This document shows positions 1-7,227 of a stretch of DNA of 55,810 nt, piece by piece (position 1 is the first letter of the stretch; each line of letters opens with the position of its first letter). The notes below the pieces were generated by a model that worked only from the letters and a program-made list of their open reading frames with translations, searched no databases and was not told the origin of the DNA. Source of the DNA: a virus; the IMG/VR virus record IMGVR_UViG_3300042475_004921, positions 1 through 55,810 of that record; one strand, 5' to 3'. The translations under genes were made by a program, and so were the position numbers.

Positions 1-2
1 CC

Positions 3-203
3 CCGAGTCTAAAAATCAAAGCGGTAGTGGAAGCATTTAGGTTAAACTTTCCCGATGAAACCCTTAATCAAGATCTAAAATGTCTTGCCAATGCCATTCG
101 TGCCATTGCAAAGCACTATGCTTGGGAAGATTTTAATACTATGTTACTCACGGCTGAGCAGCTCAAAGACATTGCAGATGAATTAGATGAATACCATGAA
201 TAA
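3..203 (+). CDS. C-terminal end of an unknown small protein (5' truncated by the window)
   Basis: An open frame runs from the window edge to a TAA at 201-203 and encodes 66 residues ending in an acidic helix-like tail (…LKDIADELDEYHE). Composition is mixed, with Leu/Ala/Glu-rich amphipathic stretches consistent with a small folded helical protein. Its stop overlaps the ATG of the next small ORF (ATGAATAA at 196-203), the tight packing typical of a phage accessory operon. I do not recognise the family. The start lies outside the window. Confidence 0.6.
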   Translation, partial: PSLKIKAVVEAFRLNFPDETLNQDLKCLANAIRAIAKHYAWEDFNTMLLTAEQLKDIADELDEYHE

Positions 204-312
204 TCTTAACATTCCACCACTGCTAGAAGCCGCTCTAAGATTGAGAGCCGAAAATGATCTCGGCAAACTCTTTTTACCGTCATTCGGGTCTAGGTTAATA
301 CCCCAACAATGA
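196..312 (+). CDS. 38-codon ORF coupled to the ATP-grasp gene
   Basis: ATG at 196 to TGA at 310-312 encodes 38 residues (begins MNNLNIPPLLEAALRL, ends SRLIPQQ). It overlaps the upstream stop by 8 bases and the downstream ATP-grasp start by 4 (ATGA at 309-312), so it bridges two genes without a gap. That arrangement is the main evidence that it is translated. No Shine-Dalgarno sequence is visible, and re-initiation from the upstream gene is likely. The sequence suggests one amphipathic helix and a Pro/Ser tail. Function unknown. It could be a short partner or a substrate of the ATP-grasp enzyme, but that is only positional inference. Confidence 0.5.
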   Translation: MNNLNIPPLLEAALRLRAENDLGKLFLPSFGSRLIPQQ

Positions 313-1070
313 AAGATCCCATTTTTCTTCTACAATCTGGAGGCCCACTACAAACCGAAAAAGTTGCATGTAGCTTTTCGAATTATCCTATTAGGTACTG
401 CTCTTTCGGTGATATTTCATTATTAAACCAGAAAACATCCATAACACAGTTTATTCCTGTTGGTTCGGTAGAGTTTGTTCAGGCATATAGCCAACATGTT
501 AATTTGGTGTTACCAGAAGACTTTTCTTATGGATATGGCGGTAATTTGGACAAATATCTTATGAGATCTATCAGACTCGGAACTTACGGTGAGGCATCTA
601 CTGAAGAATTTGTAAAGCCAATTTACATAAAGTTGTTCACTGGTAATATAAAGGAGCAAATCGAGTTGGAGATGCCTGGTCTAATTTCTGATGACACGCC
701 AGTTTGGATCTCTGAGCCTGTACCATTTGAGGCTGAATTTCGCTTTTATATACGAGACTCAATTGGTAGCGGCAAAATTCTGGGATGGTCAAGATATGAT
801 GGCGAACAAGTAATAAATCCTCTACCGGACTCTGAACTGGTTAATAATATTATGAAAGATTTGGAATCAATCGGGGCTCCTGGTGCATACACGATTGATA
901 TTGGATGGAGACCTGATCTGAATCAGTATTGTCTTGTGGAACTTAACGATGCCTGGTCACTAGGATTCTACGAGAATAATGATTCCCAATCAAATCCTCC
1001 GTCAAGGCAGGAATATGCCGATATGTTAGTTTCTCGTTGGAGTCAAATCCTATTTTCTAATTTAGTGTAA
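309..1070 (+). CDS. ATP-grasp domain protein, R2K-clade type
   Basis: A 253-residue protein with the features of the phage-borne R2K clade of ATP-grasp enzymes. It has a lysine motif FVKP (101-104) followed by a KLF/TG segment, EFRFYI (143-148) in the central sheet, TIDIG (195-199), and the metal-binding signature VELNDAWSLGFY (210-221). ATP-grasp proteins join a carboxylate to an amine or thiol through an acyl-phosphate; the substrates of the R2K phage members are not established. Length fits a single-domain member. The start overlaps the stop of the 38-codon ORF upstream (ATGA), indicating translational coupling. No late-promoter motif lies upstream, so expression is probably early or middle. 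Family assignment is fairly secure; the biochemical role is unknown. Confidence 0.75.
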   Translation: MKDPIFLLQSGGPLQTEKVACSFSNYPIRYCSFGDISLLNQKTSITQFIPVGSVEFVQAYSQHVNLVLPEDFSYGYGGNLDKYLMRSIRLGTYGEASTEEFVKPIYIKLFTGNIKEQIELEMPGLISDDTPVWISEPVPFEAEFRFYIRDSIGSGKILGWSRYDGEQVINPLPDSELVNNIMKDLESIGAPGAYTIDIGWRPDLNQYCLVELNDAWSLGFYENNDSQSNPPSRQEYADMLVSRWSQILFSNLV

Positions 1071-1131
1071 TATGTTAATTATTTTACAGCTTTCTTTACT
1101 TTACTTTTTTGATGATGGAGTGTAACATATA

Positions 1132-1719
1132 ATGAATCTCAACTTAAATTGGGAGAGTCATGCATCGGCTGAGGGTTGGACTGTAGATCGCTTACCAACG
1201 GCTGAAGATGCATTAAACGGATTTAGTAATACGAACTACCCAGAATCGTGTAAAGATCTTGTCCAGATTCATTGCTCTCACATTACCCATGAACATCTTA
1301 CCAGGGGATACTCTCGCAATGGAAATGCTCTATGTCCATGGTATCAGGTTGTTCCTAGACAACCCTGGGCACCCCTGAACCGTTACACATACTCTTTTGG
1401 AGGCCACTATGAACCACTTTCAACCACTGCACAAATAAATATGACTAAATTTTCACCAGCAGAAATTGAGATTTTATTACACTGCTACACCTCCCCCGAA
1501 ATACATCCAAGAATTGATAGTCCATGTGTAAAATCGGGTTTAGCCAATTTGGAGATGTGTCTCCTTATTGAACCGCAAGTTTATGAACATGGAGTTGACA
1601 CTACAAATTTGAGCACACATAGAACAACTGAACGTGGAGTCGCACATATTAAACAATTGTGTAGTCTACCTTTACCTAAACAAGTATGGGCCGATCAAAA
1701 TGGAAGAGTTATTGAATGA
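1132..1719 (+). CDS. Phage hypothetical protein with a conserved C-terminal domain
   Basis: 195 residues. The C-terminal ~92 residues (from MTKFSPAEIEILLHCY, codon at 1441) look like a small phage family: an LLHCY helix, a Pro/His segment, then TTERGVAHI and LPLPKQVW near the end. Homologues as I recall them begin at that internal methionine, so the first ~103 residues are either an extension or a separate domain. That part is His/Cys/Trp-rich and unrecognised. The 1132 start has GGAG at 1117-1120; the internal ATG has no visible ribosome site, so I keep the long form. The stop overlaps the next start (ATGA at 1716-1719). Function unknown. Confidence 0.6.
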   Translation: MNLNLNWESHASAEGWTVDRLPTAEDALNGFSNTNYPESCKDLVQIHCSHITHEHLTRGYSRNGNALCPWYQVVPRQPWAPLNRYTYSFGGHYEPLSTTAQINMTKFSPAEIEILLHCYTSPEIHPRIDSPCVKSGLANLEMCLLIEPQVYEHGVDTTNLSTHRTTERGVAHIKQLCSLPLPKQVWADQNGRVIE

Positions 1720-2252
1720 AAAAATTTAGACTAACTGAAGACCACATTAAACTACTAAGACACATGTGGGTTGGGTGGGGCTATAGTGAAACGGGTGCTC
1801 CCGAAATTGATCCCAAACGACCTTATGGTAACAGTGATGTTAATGGTGACATTCATAAGATCTTAACTGGAGAAGACCTTTCGCCAGATAGTGATGTTGA
1901 TTATGATGAGTTACACCGGCAAACCGAAACTGCACTGCAAATTGTTTTACGTGTTGGAAAGTTTGAGCCTGGCGTTTATGTCTGTGATACTTATCGAAGT
2001 AATTGGAGATTGGAATCGGGAACAAATGAGTGGCAACCGATTGAAACAGCCCCAAAAACGCCAGATGCTTCAGGAATAACCCCGATGATTTTATTAGGAT
2101 TTGCTGAAGACGAAGAAGGCTATTCTTTACCAACACATGAAGGCTTTTGGAATATTTCTTTAAATAAATGGGTAGTCAGTATAGATCCAAATTTTGGAGT
2201 TTATGGCCAGCCTACACATTGGCGACATTTACCTGCTCCTCCAATTTGGTGA
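1716..2252 (+). CDS. Two-domain phage protein: RPYGNSD-type domain plus DUF551-like C-terminus
   Basis: 178 residues. The N-terminal half carries a segment seen in many phage hypothetical proteins: LTEDHIKLLR, then GAPEIDPKRPYGNSDV (27-42) and DIHKIL. The C-terminal half from EWQPIETAPK (105-114) to the last residue has the pattern of DUF551: an initial W-x-P-I-E, a FWN turn, and the closing PTHWRHLPAPP (166-176). DUF551 modules are small beta-rich units common in phages and have no known function. Having the two modules in one chain is notable. The start overlaps the preceding stop by 4 bases. No catalytic motif is visible. Confidence 0.65.
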   Translation: MKKFRLTEDHIKLLRHMWVGWGYSETGAPEIDPKRPYGNSDVNGDIHKILTGEDLSPDSDVDYDELHRQTETALQIVLRVGKFEPGVYVCDTYRSNWRLESGTNEWQPIETAPKTPDASGITPMILLGFAEDEEGYSLPTHEGFWNISLNKWVVSIDPNFGVYGQPTHWRHLPAPPIW

Positions 2253-2256
2253 CAAA

Positions 2257-2400
2257 TTGCGCCTAACTAAACAAGATATTGATAACTTCTTAGAAGAGTA
2301 TAATACTCAAGAGAAAGCAAGAGAATTTCTGCATGAAGCCGGATTTATTGATGAAAATGGAAAGCTGACTAAACCTTATAGGAAAGAAAATGAAGAATAA
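2257..2400 (+). CDS. Small hypothetical protein (47 aa)
   Basis: The frame encodes RLTKQDIDNFLEEYNTQEKA followed by REFLHEAGFIDENGKLTKPY and a charged tail, a pattern of small phage helical proteins. I prefer the TTG at 2257, directly after the stop of the preceding gene, with GGTGA at 2248-2252 as a possible ribosome site. An ATG at 2194 would add 21 residues, but these overlap the DUF551 coding region and look like out-of-frame translation. The 3' end overlaps the next gene by 11 bases. Function unknown. Confidence 0.5.
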   Translation: MRLTKQDIDNFLEEYNTQEKAREFLHEAGFIDENGKLTKPYRKENEE

Positions 2401-2620
2401 AACAGTTACAATTTCAACTCATCCATTGCGATATGGCAATGAAAATGTAACAGAAGCATTTGAGACAAATAAAATCGGTTTTGAATTAGAAGTTAGAACC
2501 GAAACTTATAGACATAGTGATATTCTTGATTTGGAGACAGTTCTTAATTTGAAAAATCAAATTGAAAATGCTCTTAAAAGTTATGATGAATTTATGAACC
2601 GAAGTTCATTTCAACCATGA
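2390..2620 (+). CDS. Small hypothetical protein (76 aa)
   Basis: 76 residues, starting MKNKTVTISTHPLRYGNENV and ending in a helical segment (LETVLNLKNQIENALKSYDEF). The predicted shape is a short beta hairpin plus an amphipathic helix. An AGGAAAG ribosome site lies just upstream, inside the previous gene, supporting the ATG at 2390. The TGA stop overlaps a further ATG (2617-2620) that opens only a 16-codon frame. No family recognised. Confidence 0.55.
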   Translation: MKNKTVTISTHPLRYGNENVTEAFETNKIGFELEVRTETYRHSDILDLETVLNLKNQIENALKSYDEFMNRSSFQP

Positions 2621-3415
2621 GAACCAACTACACCTATACCTATTCAGAAGAAGACTTAAACGCTTAAGGATATAGTTAGAACGCCTTTTCTCTGGTGTGG
2701 ACTTTTTAGAAGAAAACTTCTCGGTAGTTCTACCTTTCCAATTTAATCCAATACCTGGCTCGCTTTCAAGATGAATTACTACTATTTCCGGTAGTAATTC
2801 TCTTTTTTGTCTGGGCCATTTTTTGCAATGAATAACATCGGTTCTGTCGGCAAAACCATGTTTATTTGGGTACGTGAATACGTTTGATTTTAGGGGATTC
2901 CATAGTTGAAAGTAGCCAATAGGCTCATAACCACCATGATGGGTCTTATACTCGCATAGTCTTACACCAACCGGAAATTGTGTCAAATGCACAAATATCC
3001 AGGCATCTTGTATAGGTTTAGGTGAATTTTGAAACTCTTGCCATTCATCAAAACTCGGACACATTAATCTATCTGCTCCGTAAATCTTAGTGGAATCAAG
3101 AGGAAGATTTTCTAAAATAGATCTAGTCTGTGGTGGTAAATAAATATCGGCATCTAGATGTAGCACCCAACCATTTTGATCTAAATGTCTGAGACCTTCG
3201 TTAATTCCTCTACCCTTATTGAATGTATCTCCATTCTCATAAAAGGCATTGGTCTGAACACACATTACGTTATAGTATTCACATAGCCTTTTGGTCTCTA
3301 GGTCTTCAAAATCGGTTACAACAACCAATTTGTCAAACTGATTTTTGGTGCTAGGTAAAGTATGAGCTAAAAAATCTGAATAGTTTACGCAAACTATAAC
3401 TGCTTCTAATTTCAT
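2606..3415 (-). CDS. GT-A type glycosyltransferase (marine phage family)
   Basis: 269 residues from the ATG at 3415. A longer frame to 3508 exists, but its first 31 residues look spurious and antisense to the neighbouring gene, while MKLEAVIVCVNYSDFL is a typical start (first beta strand of a GT-A fold). Key features: FNKGRGINEGL (65-75), the HLDADIYLPP segment with the DxD metal/nucleotide-sugar motif at 88-90, and a late WPRQKRELLPE…VIHLESE region. It is expected to move a sugar from a nucleotide-sugar donor, probably onto DNA, a virion protein or host envelope; the acceptor is unknown. A late-promoter-like CATAAATA lies 24 bases upstream, so expression is probably late. Its 3' end overlaps a small plus-strand gene by 15 bases. 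Confidence 0.75.
   Translation of the reverse strand: MKLEAVIVCVNYSDFLAHTLPSTKNQFDKLVVVTDFEDLETKRLCEYYNVMCVQTNAFYENGDTFNKGRGINEGLRHLDQNGWVLHLDADIYLPPQTRSILENLPLDSTKIYGADRLMCPSFDEWQEFQNSPKPIQDAWIFVHLTQFPVGVRLCEYKTHHGGYEPIGYFQLWNPLKSNVFTYPNKHGFADRTDVIHCKKWPRQKRELLPEIVVIHLESEPGIGLNWKGRTTEKFSSKKSTPEKRRSNYILKRLSLLLNRYRCSWFSWLK
2617..2667 (+). pseudogene. 16-codon stub, possible 5' remnant of a lost gene
   Basis: An ATG overlapping the preceding stop (ATGA) opens a frame encoding MRTNYTYTYSEEDLNA, ending at TAA 2665-2667. The stub looks like a genuine N-terminus and is coupled like its upstream neighbours. It then runs into the 3' end of the oppositely oriented glycosyltransferase gene. It may be the truncated start of a gene interrupted by a rearrangement. 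Chance cannot be excluded for so short a frame. Confidence 0.2.
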
Positions 3416-3438
3416 TGTAATATCCAATCCTACAAAAT

Positions 3439-3446
3439 TATTTATG
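3439..3446 (-). promoter_or_regulatory. T4-late-like promoter (CATAAATA) for the glycosyltransferase
   Basis: The minus-strand octamer CATAAATA sits 24 bases before the glycosyltransferase ATG, matching the spacing of the other late-type elements in this window. It overlaps the longest possible 5' end of the divergent endonuclease frame, another reason to start that gene further in. Confidence 0.5.
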
Positions 3447-3491
3447 AATCTGAGACAATTAATACAGAACAATTGGGAAGGTCGGGCATTT

Positions 3492-4958
3492 ATGAAAATT
3501 GCCGCCAATAAAGATTACAGAAAGGAGATTGAAGATAAGACTTCTTTTTTGAATTCTTATTATGAATGTCTAAAACTAAAGCAGAGAGCTTATGTTTTGT
3601 TGAATGATCTATCAGAAGAACAACTGCCTTATTGTAAATGTGGGTGTGGCAGAAGAGCTAGTATTAATAGATTGGCAGAAAGGGGATTTAGTGAGTATTT
3701 TAATGAGGAGTGCCATAGAAGAGCACCTAAGATTTCTGATGAGGCTCTAGACAAACTTTCTGATAGAGACTGGTTATTTGAGCAGAGAATAGTTCTTAAA
3801 AAGGCCATTGAGACTATTGGTGAAGAATTGGGTGTGTCACATGTTCCTGTTAAAAAGTGGCTCAAGATTCATAATATTGATAATCTGGTTGATGCAAGAA
3901 GAAGAAATGCGGCTGCTACCGAAATCTTTAATGATAAAGAAAAACTTGAGAATCTATACAACTCTGGACTGACTTGCGGGGCTATTGCCGAGAGTCTTAA
4001 TAGCTCTAAGGGGACCGTTTCAAGATGGCTTGTGTATCACGGTATTGAAAGAAGACCACCAAACTCTTATGAGAGAACTATTAATAAAGTCAGTGGCGAA
4101 GAGCGGGAACTTATTGATTTTATTGAAGAAATATACTCTGATGAGATTTTGACTTCTAATCGTTCGGTTCTTAACGGACGAGAACTTGATGTTTATTTGC
4201 CGAAACATAACCTGGCTATTGAGTATAATGGGCTTTATAGTCATTCTTATAAACCTTGGGCTGAAAGTGAAAGTTTAATTAAAGGTCCAAACTTTCACCT
4301 ATCAAAAACTCTTGAGTGTGAAAAACAGGGTATTCAGTTGATTCACGTTTTTAGTGATGAATGGAACTACAGGCAGAATATTGTTAAGTCAATTCTTAAA
4401 AGTAAGTTAGGTATTAATGAAAGAATTTATGCCCGTAAATGTAATATTGTTGAGGTTGGTATTAATGGTAAGAATAAGTTTCTAAATGACAATCACATTC
4501 AGGGTGAAGATAAGTCTGGAATTAAACTTGGACTAGAATATGAAGGCAATTTGGTGTGTTTAATGACCTTTAATAAGTCCAGGTTTAATAAAAATTATGA
4601 GTGGGAATTGGTGAGGTTCTGCAATTCTGGTGGTCTTAATGTTGTTGGTGGTTTTAGTAGGCTACTGTCTTATTTTAGGCGCGAATATTCTGGGTCTATT
4701 GTTTCTTATGCTGATAGGCGGTATTCTAATGGTGGAGTGTATGCTAAGAATGGATTTGATTTGATACGAGTTAATAAACCTGGGTATTATTACGTTGATA
4801 AGAATTATTTGGTTCGTCATAATCGCATGAAGTTTCAGAAGAAACTTATTGGTGCTTATGATTGTACCGAATATGAAAAATCCCGAGAGATGGGCTTTAA
4901 TAAGATATTTGATTGTGGTAGTTTGTGTTTTGGGATGAATTATGTTTCAGAAAAATGA
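3492..4958 (+). CDS. Free-standing EDxHD (Vsr-like) homing endonuclease
   Basis: 488 residues from the ATG at 3492, which has GGAAGG at 3476-3481. An in-frame ATG at 3444 lacks a ribosome site. Order of parts (numbered from 3492): a Cys-rich element CKCGCGRR (about 48-55) with a further Cys-His at 74-75; two helix-turn-helix segments (TIGEELGVSHVPVKKWL, then AIAESLNSSKGTVSRWL). Next comes the nuclease core with ELDVYLP, AIEYNG, a downstream His (FHLSK) and GIQLIHVFSDEW, the arrangement of the EDxHD/very-short-patch-repair-like homing endonucleases. A conserved C-terminal domain (KCNIVEV … NHIQGED … SYADRRYSNGGVY) follows. It would cut an intron- or intein-less or gene-free allele to drive its own spread. 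It overlaps the following GIY-YIG gene by 17 bases. Confidence 0.85.
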   Translation: MKIAANKDYRKEIEDKTSFLNSYYECLKLKQRAYVLLNDLSEEQLPYCKCGCGRRASINRLAERGFSEYFNEECHRRAPKISDEALDKLSDRDWLFEQRIVLKKAIETIGEELGVSHVPVKKWLKIHNIDNLVDARRRNAAATEIFNDKEKLENLYNSGLTCGAIAESLNSSKGTVSRWLVYHGIERRPPNSYERTINKVSGEERELIDFIEEIYSDEILTSNRSVLNGRELDVYLPKHNLAIEYNGLYSHSYKPWAESESLIKGPNFHLSKTLECEKQGIQLIHVFSDEWNYRQNIVKSILKSKLGINERIYARKCNIVEVGINGKNKFLNDNHIQGEDKSGIKLGLEYEGNLVCLMTFNKSRFNKNYEWELVRFCNSGGLNVVGGFSRLLSYFRREYSGSIVSYADRRYSNGGVYAKNGFDLIRVNKPGYYYVDKNYLVRHNRMKFQKKLIGAYDCTEYEKSREMGFNKIFDCGSLCFGMNYVSEK

Positions 4959-5457
4959 TGAACGTGTTTATGATGTTAGATCGGACTATTACGTCTACCG
5001 TCTTATTAATCCATTAAGTTGGTCTCCTTTTTATATTGGAAAGGGTAAAAAATGGAGGTGCTATCAACATCTTAGCGCCAGGAACAATTATTCGCACAAT
5101 AAGAGGCTTGGTGGATATATTAGGAATCTTAGAGCTGCTGGAATTGAGCCCGTTGTTATTAAGATACGTGAGGGAATGAACGAAGAAGCTGCTTATATTT
5201 TAGAAGAGCAAGAAATTCTTAAATATGGCCGCAAAGGATTTGATGAATGTGGCATTCTTATGAATATTTTTATTGCTAATAGGCCAGAGAAAAGAATTGG
5301 AAGTGATAATGGATTTTATGGTAAAACTCATAGTGATGAAACAAAAGCACTTTTAAGAAAGCTTGGTACTGGCAGAAAGCATAATGATACAGTAAAACGT
5401 AAAATAAGTGAATCACATAAGGGTAACCAAAATCAGATGAACACAAAAGAAAAATAG
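4942..5457 (+). CDS. GIY-YIG homing endonuclease with NUMOD3 repeats, N-terminal part (frameshifted)
   Basis: 171 residues. The GIY-YIG nuclease core is clear: YVY (17-19), YIG (31-33) followed by KGKKWRCYQHL with the catalytic Arg39, Glu88/Glu89 in the IL-EEQEIL helix, and Asn108 after GIL. After the core come NUMOD3-type DNA-binding repeats (GFYGKTHSDETKALL, GRKHNDTVKRKISESHKG). The frame stops at TAG 5455-5457 in the middle of the repeat series. The series continues smoothly in the -1 frame, so a one-base deletion (or a sequencing error) probably broke the gene. The nuclease core is intact, but DNA targeting may be lost. It lies directly behind the EDxHD gene, downstream of and convergent with gp23. 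Confidence 0.8.
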   Translation: MFQKNDERVYDVRSDYYVYRLINPLSWSPFYIGKGKKWRCYQHLSARNNYSHNKRLGGYIRNLRAAGIEPVVIKIREGMNEEAAYILEEQEILKYGRKGFDECGILMNIFIANRPEKRIGSDNGFYGKTHSDETKALLRKLGTGRKHNDTVKRKISESHKGNQNQMNTKEK

Positions 5458-5726
5458 GAGACAAATCAAGAGGAAGAATATCAAAAGAAGAAACTAAACA
5501 GAAACTTAGAGAGTATAATTTAAGAGAAGATGTATTAAAAAGAAATATTGAATCAAAACAAAAAGAATGGATTGTTATAAATCCCGATGGTGTTGAAGAG
5601 TTTGTTGTAAATTTATCTGATTATTGTTTAGAAAATGGATTAAGTAGAAGTAAGATGTATTCGGTTGCTTCTGGTAACAGGAAACACCATAAGAAGTATA
5701 AATGTAGAAAAGCTGATGACCAATAA
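5427..5726 (+). pseudogene. C-terminal, out-of-frame remainder of the GIY-YIG endonuclease
   Basis: The -1 frame is open from 5427 to TAA 5724-5726 (99 codons) without a plausible start. It reads SDEHKRKIGDKSRGRISKEE, then KEWIVINPDGVEEFVVNL and LENGLSRSKMYSVASG, ending KKYKCRKADDQ. The first part is another NUMOD3-like repeat. The second is the helix-turn-helix 'NPDG…' C-terminal DNA-binding module common in GIY-YIG and HNH homing endonucleases. Joining it to the upstream frame near 5427-5457 gives a full-length enzyme of about 260 residues. I see no canonical slippery heptamer, so mutation is likelier than programmed frameshifting. Confidence 0.7.
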
Positions 5727-5751
5727 AAAAGAGGGTCATCAGGACCCTCTT
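5725..5751 (-). terminator. Rho-independent terminator after gp23
   Basis: A perfect 9-bp stem (AAGAGGGTC at 5729-5737 with GACCCTCTT at 5743-5751) around a 5-base loop. On the minus strand it is followed by a run of T, giving a U-tract in the gp23 transcript. It lies 22 bases beyond the gp23 stop and ends the leftward late transcription unit. On the plus strand the tail is weak (TT then ATG), so it acts mainly leftward. Confidence 0.85.
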
Positions 5752-5772
5752 ATGATAAATGTCAGCGTTTGC

Positions 5773-7182
5773 TCACATTAAGTTGGCCACGCGGACGCGA
5801 CGGTAGTAACGATTGGAGTTAATATGTAGTCTACCTTGACCTTGATCAGTACCTTCGGCGAAGGGATTAGCAACCAAACCATATCGCGTCTTAAACCCGA
5901 TACGAGGAGTAAAGGTGTCCTGACCTACGGCACGAACCATTTGTAGCGGCACATATGGCGCATAAAAAATTCCAGCGTCAAATGGATTAGATCCCTTATA
6001 ACCTACCACATAATATTGATCGGCGCTAACGTTAGCTGAATAGGGATCAATATAAACACGCCATTTACCCATAAGAACGCCAGCAAAGGTATTACCGGTA
6101 TCATCAACATTAAGGTTAGCATTAAGAGCGGGAGTATAGTCAAGTACACCAGCCATAGTAAGCGCAGAGGCTACGTCGGCAGAGCACATGATAACATTAC
6201 CCTTTCCGCGACGAGTACGTTGAGCAATAGCATTGGCATCGCGCTCAATTTGGAACAGAAGACCCTTGAACTTCTCAACAGACCAACGACCATTGGAATC
6301 AACATCAAGGTCAAAGATACCAGGAGTAGCAACATTTACGGCGGCACCCTGTTCGGCAACCTTATAGATTGTACGAATAACTTCGCGGTTGATTTCAGTT
6401 AGGATTTCAGTAGAGAGAATGTTGGCAAGTTCAGCTTCGGCACTAGTACCGTGAATGGCCTTAAGATCTTGAGCAAGTTCAAGAGTGTATTCAGCCTTCA
6501 GGGCGCGGCTCTTGGCCTCAACAAGAACCTTCTCAATGGAGAAGCTCATTTCGTTGAATTGGTCTCCAGCAGAATAACCGAGGGCTTCTGCGTCACCGGT
6601 ACGCATACCTTGACCGACTTGATAGGCGGTAGAAGATGCAGTACCAACGGGATTCAACAGACCAGGGTTAAAGCCAGCATTGTTGCTATTGGTTGTACCC
6701 ATACCAACGGCAGCATTAGTAAACCCGGCATTAACATTGAAGCCGCTATCTTGGCCAGAGAAAGTGGTATCCACTTCGTTGTAGAAAGTTTCAGCGCCGA
6801 ATTGATCCTTATAGCGTGAGCGCATTGCAAAGATTAGGCCGGTAGGACCGGTCATCGGTTGAACGCCAGCTAGATCATATGCGACCAGATTAGGCATTGA
6901 CCGACGAATCAGTGAGATAAGTACAGGGTCAAAACCGGCAACAGGGCCGGCGGCATTAGCACTACCACTAAAACCACCAGTAGCGCCAGCGGCATTACCG
7001 TAGGTAGTTTCAAATAGAGTACCATTAGAAAAGCTTTGATCTTCGCGGAGAGAAATTTCTTGATTTTCTAGAAGTTGAGCAGTAACCTTTTTGCGGTGAG
7101 AATCCTTGATAGGATCTAGACCGTCATAGTTAAGAAGAGGAGCCCACTTTTCTAGCAATTGTTCTTGATTCAACATTTGCAT
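5773..7182 (-). CDS. gp23: Major capsid protein gp23
   Basis: 469 residues, in the range of cyanophage gp23 (T4: 521). The start region EKWAPLLNYDGLDPIKDSHR and TAQLLENQE is the characteristic N-terminus of cyanophage gp23. FDPVLISLIRRSMPNLVAYDLAGVQPMTGPTGLIFAMRSRY is the conserved HK97-fold entry, and NPFAEGTDQGQGRLHINSNRYYRR the C-terminal region. It forms the hexamers of the head and in T4 is trimmed by gp21; LLE around residue 39 resembles a gp21 cleavage site. The ATG at 7182 has AAAAGG ten bases upstream; a second ATG two codons on is possible. It follows gp22 with a 45-base gap in which I see no late-promoter octamer, and it is closed by a strong terminator. Confidence 0.96.
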   Translation of the reverse strand: MQMLNQEQLLEKWAPLLNYDGLDPIKDSHRKKVTAQLLENQEISLREDQSFSNGTLFETTYGNAAGATGGFSGSANAAGPVAGFDPVLISLIRRSMPNLVAYDLAGVQPMTGPTGLIFAMRSRYKDQFGAETFYNEVDTTFSGQDSGFNVNAGFTNAAVGMGTTNSNNAGFNPGLLNPVGTASSTAYQVGQGMRTGDAEALGYSAGDQFNEMSFSIEKVLVEAKSRALKAEYTLELAQDLKAIHGTSAEAELANILSTEILTEINREVIRTIYKVAEQGAAVNVATPGIFDLDVDSNGRWSVEKFKGLLFQIERDANAIAQRTRRGKGNVIMCSADVASALTMAGVLDYTPALNANLNVDDTGNTFAGVLMGKWRVYIDPYSANVSADQYYVVGYKGSNPFDAGIFYAPYVPLQMVRAVGQDTFTPRIGFKTRYGLVANPFAEGTDQGQGRLHINSNRYYRRVRVANLM

Positions 7183-7227
7183 TTGATTTTTACCTTTTTG
7201 TAGTTTTGAATTTGAGTAATATTAAAA

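Noticed and set aside
3416-3508. 31-residue N-terminal extension of the first glycosyltransferase
   Set aside because: It is antisense to the endonuclease gene, has no ribosome site and looks unlike protein; the late promoter at 3439-3446 lies inside it.
5427-5460. Programmed -1 frameshift in the GIY-YIG gene
   Set aside because: No canonical slippery heptamer or following pseudoknot/stem is seen; a one-base deletion or sequencing error explains it more simply.
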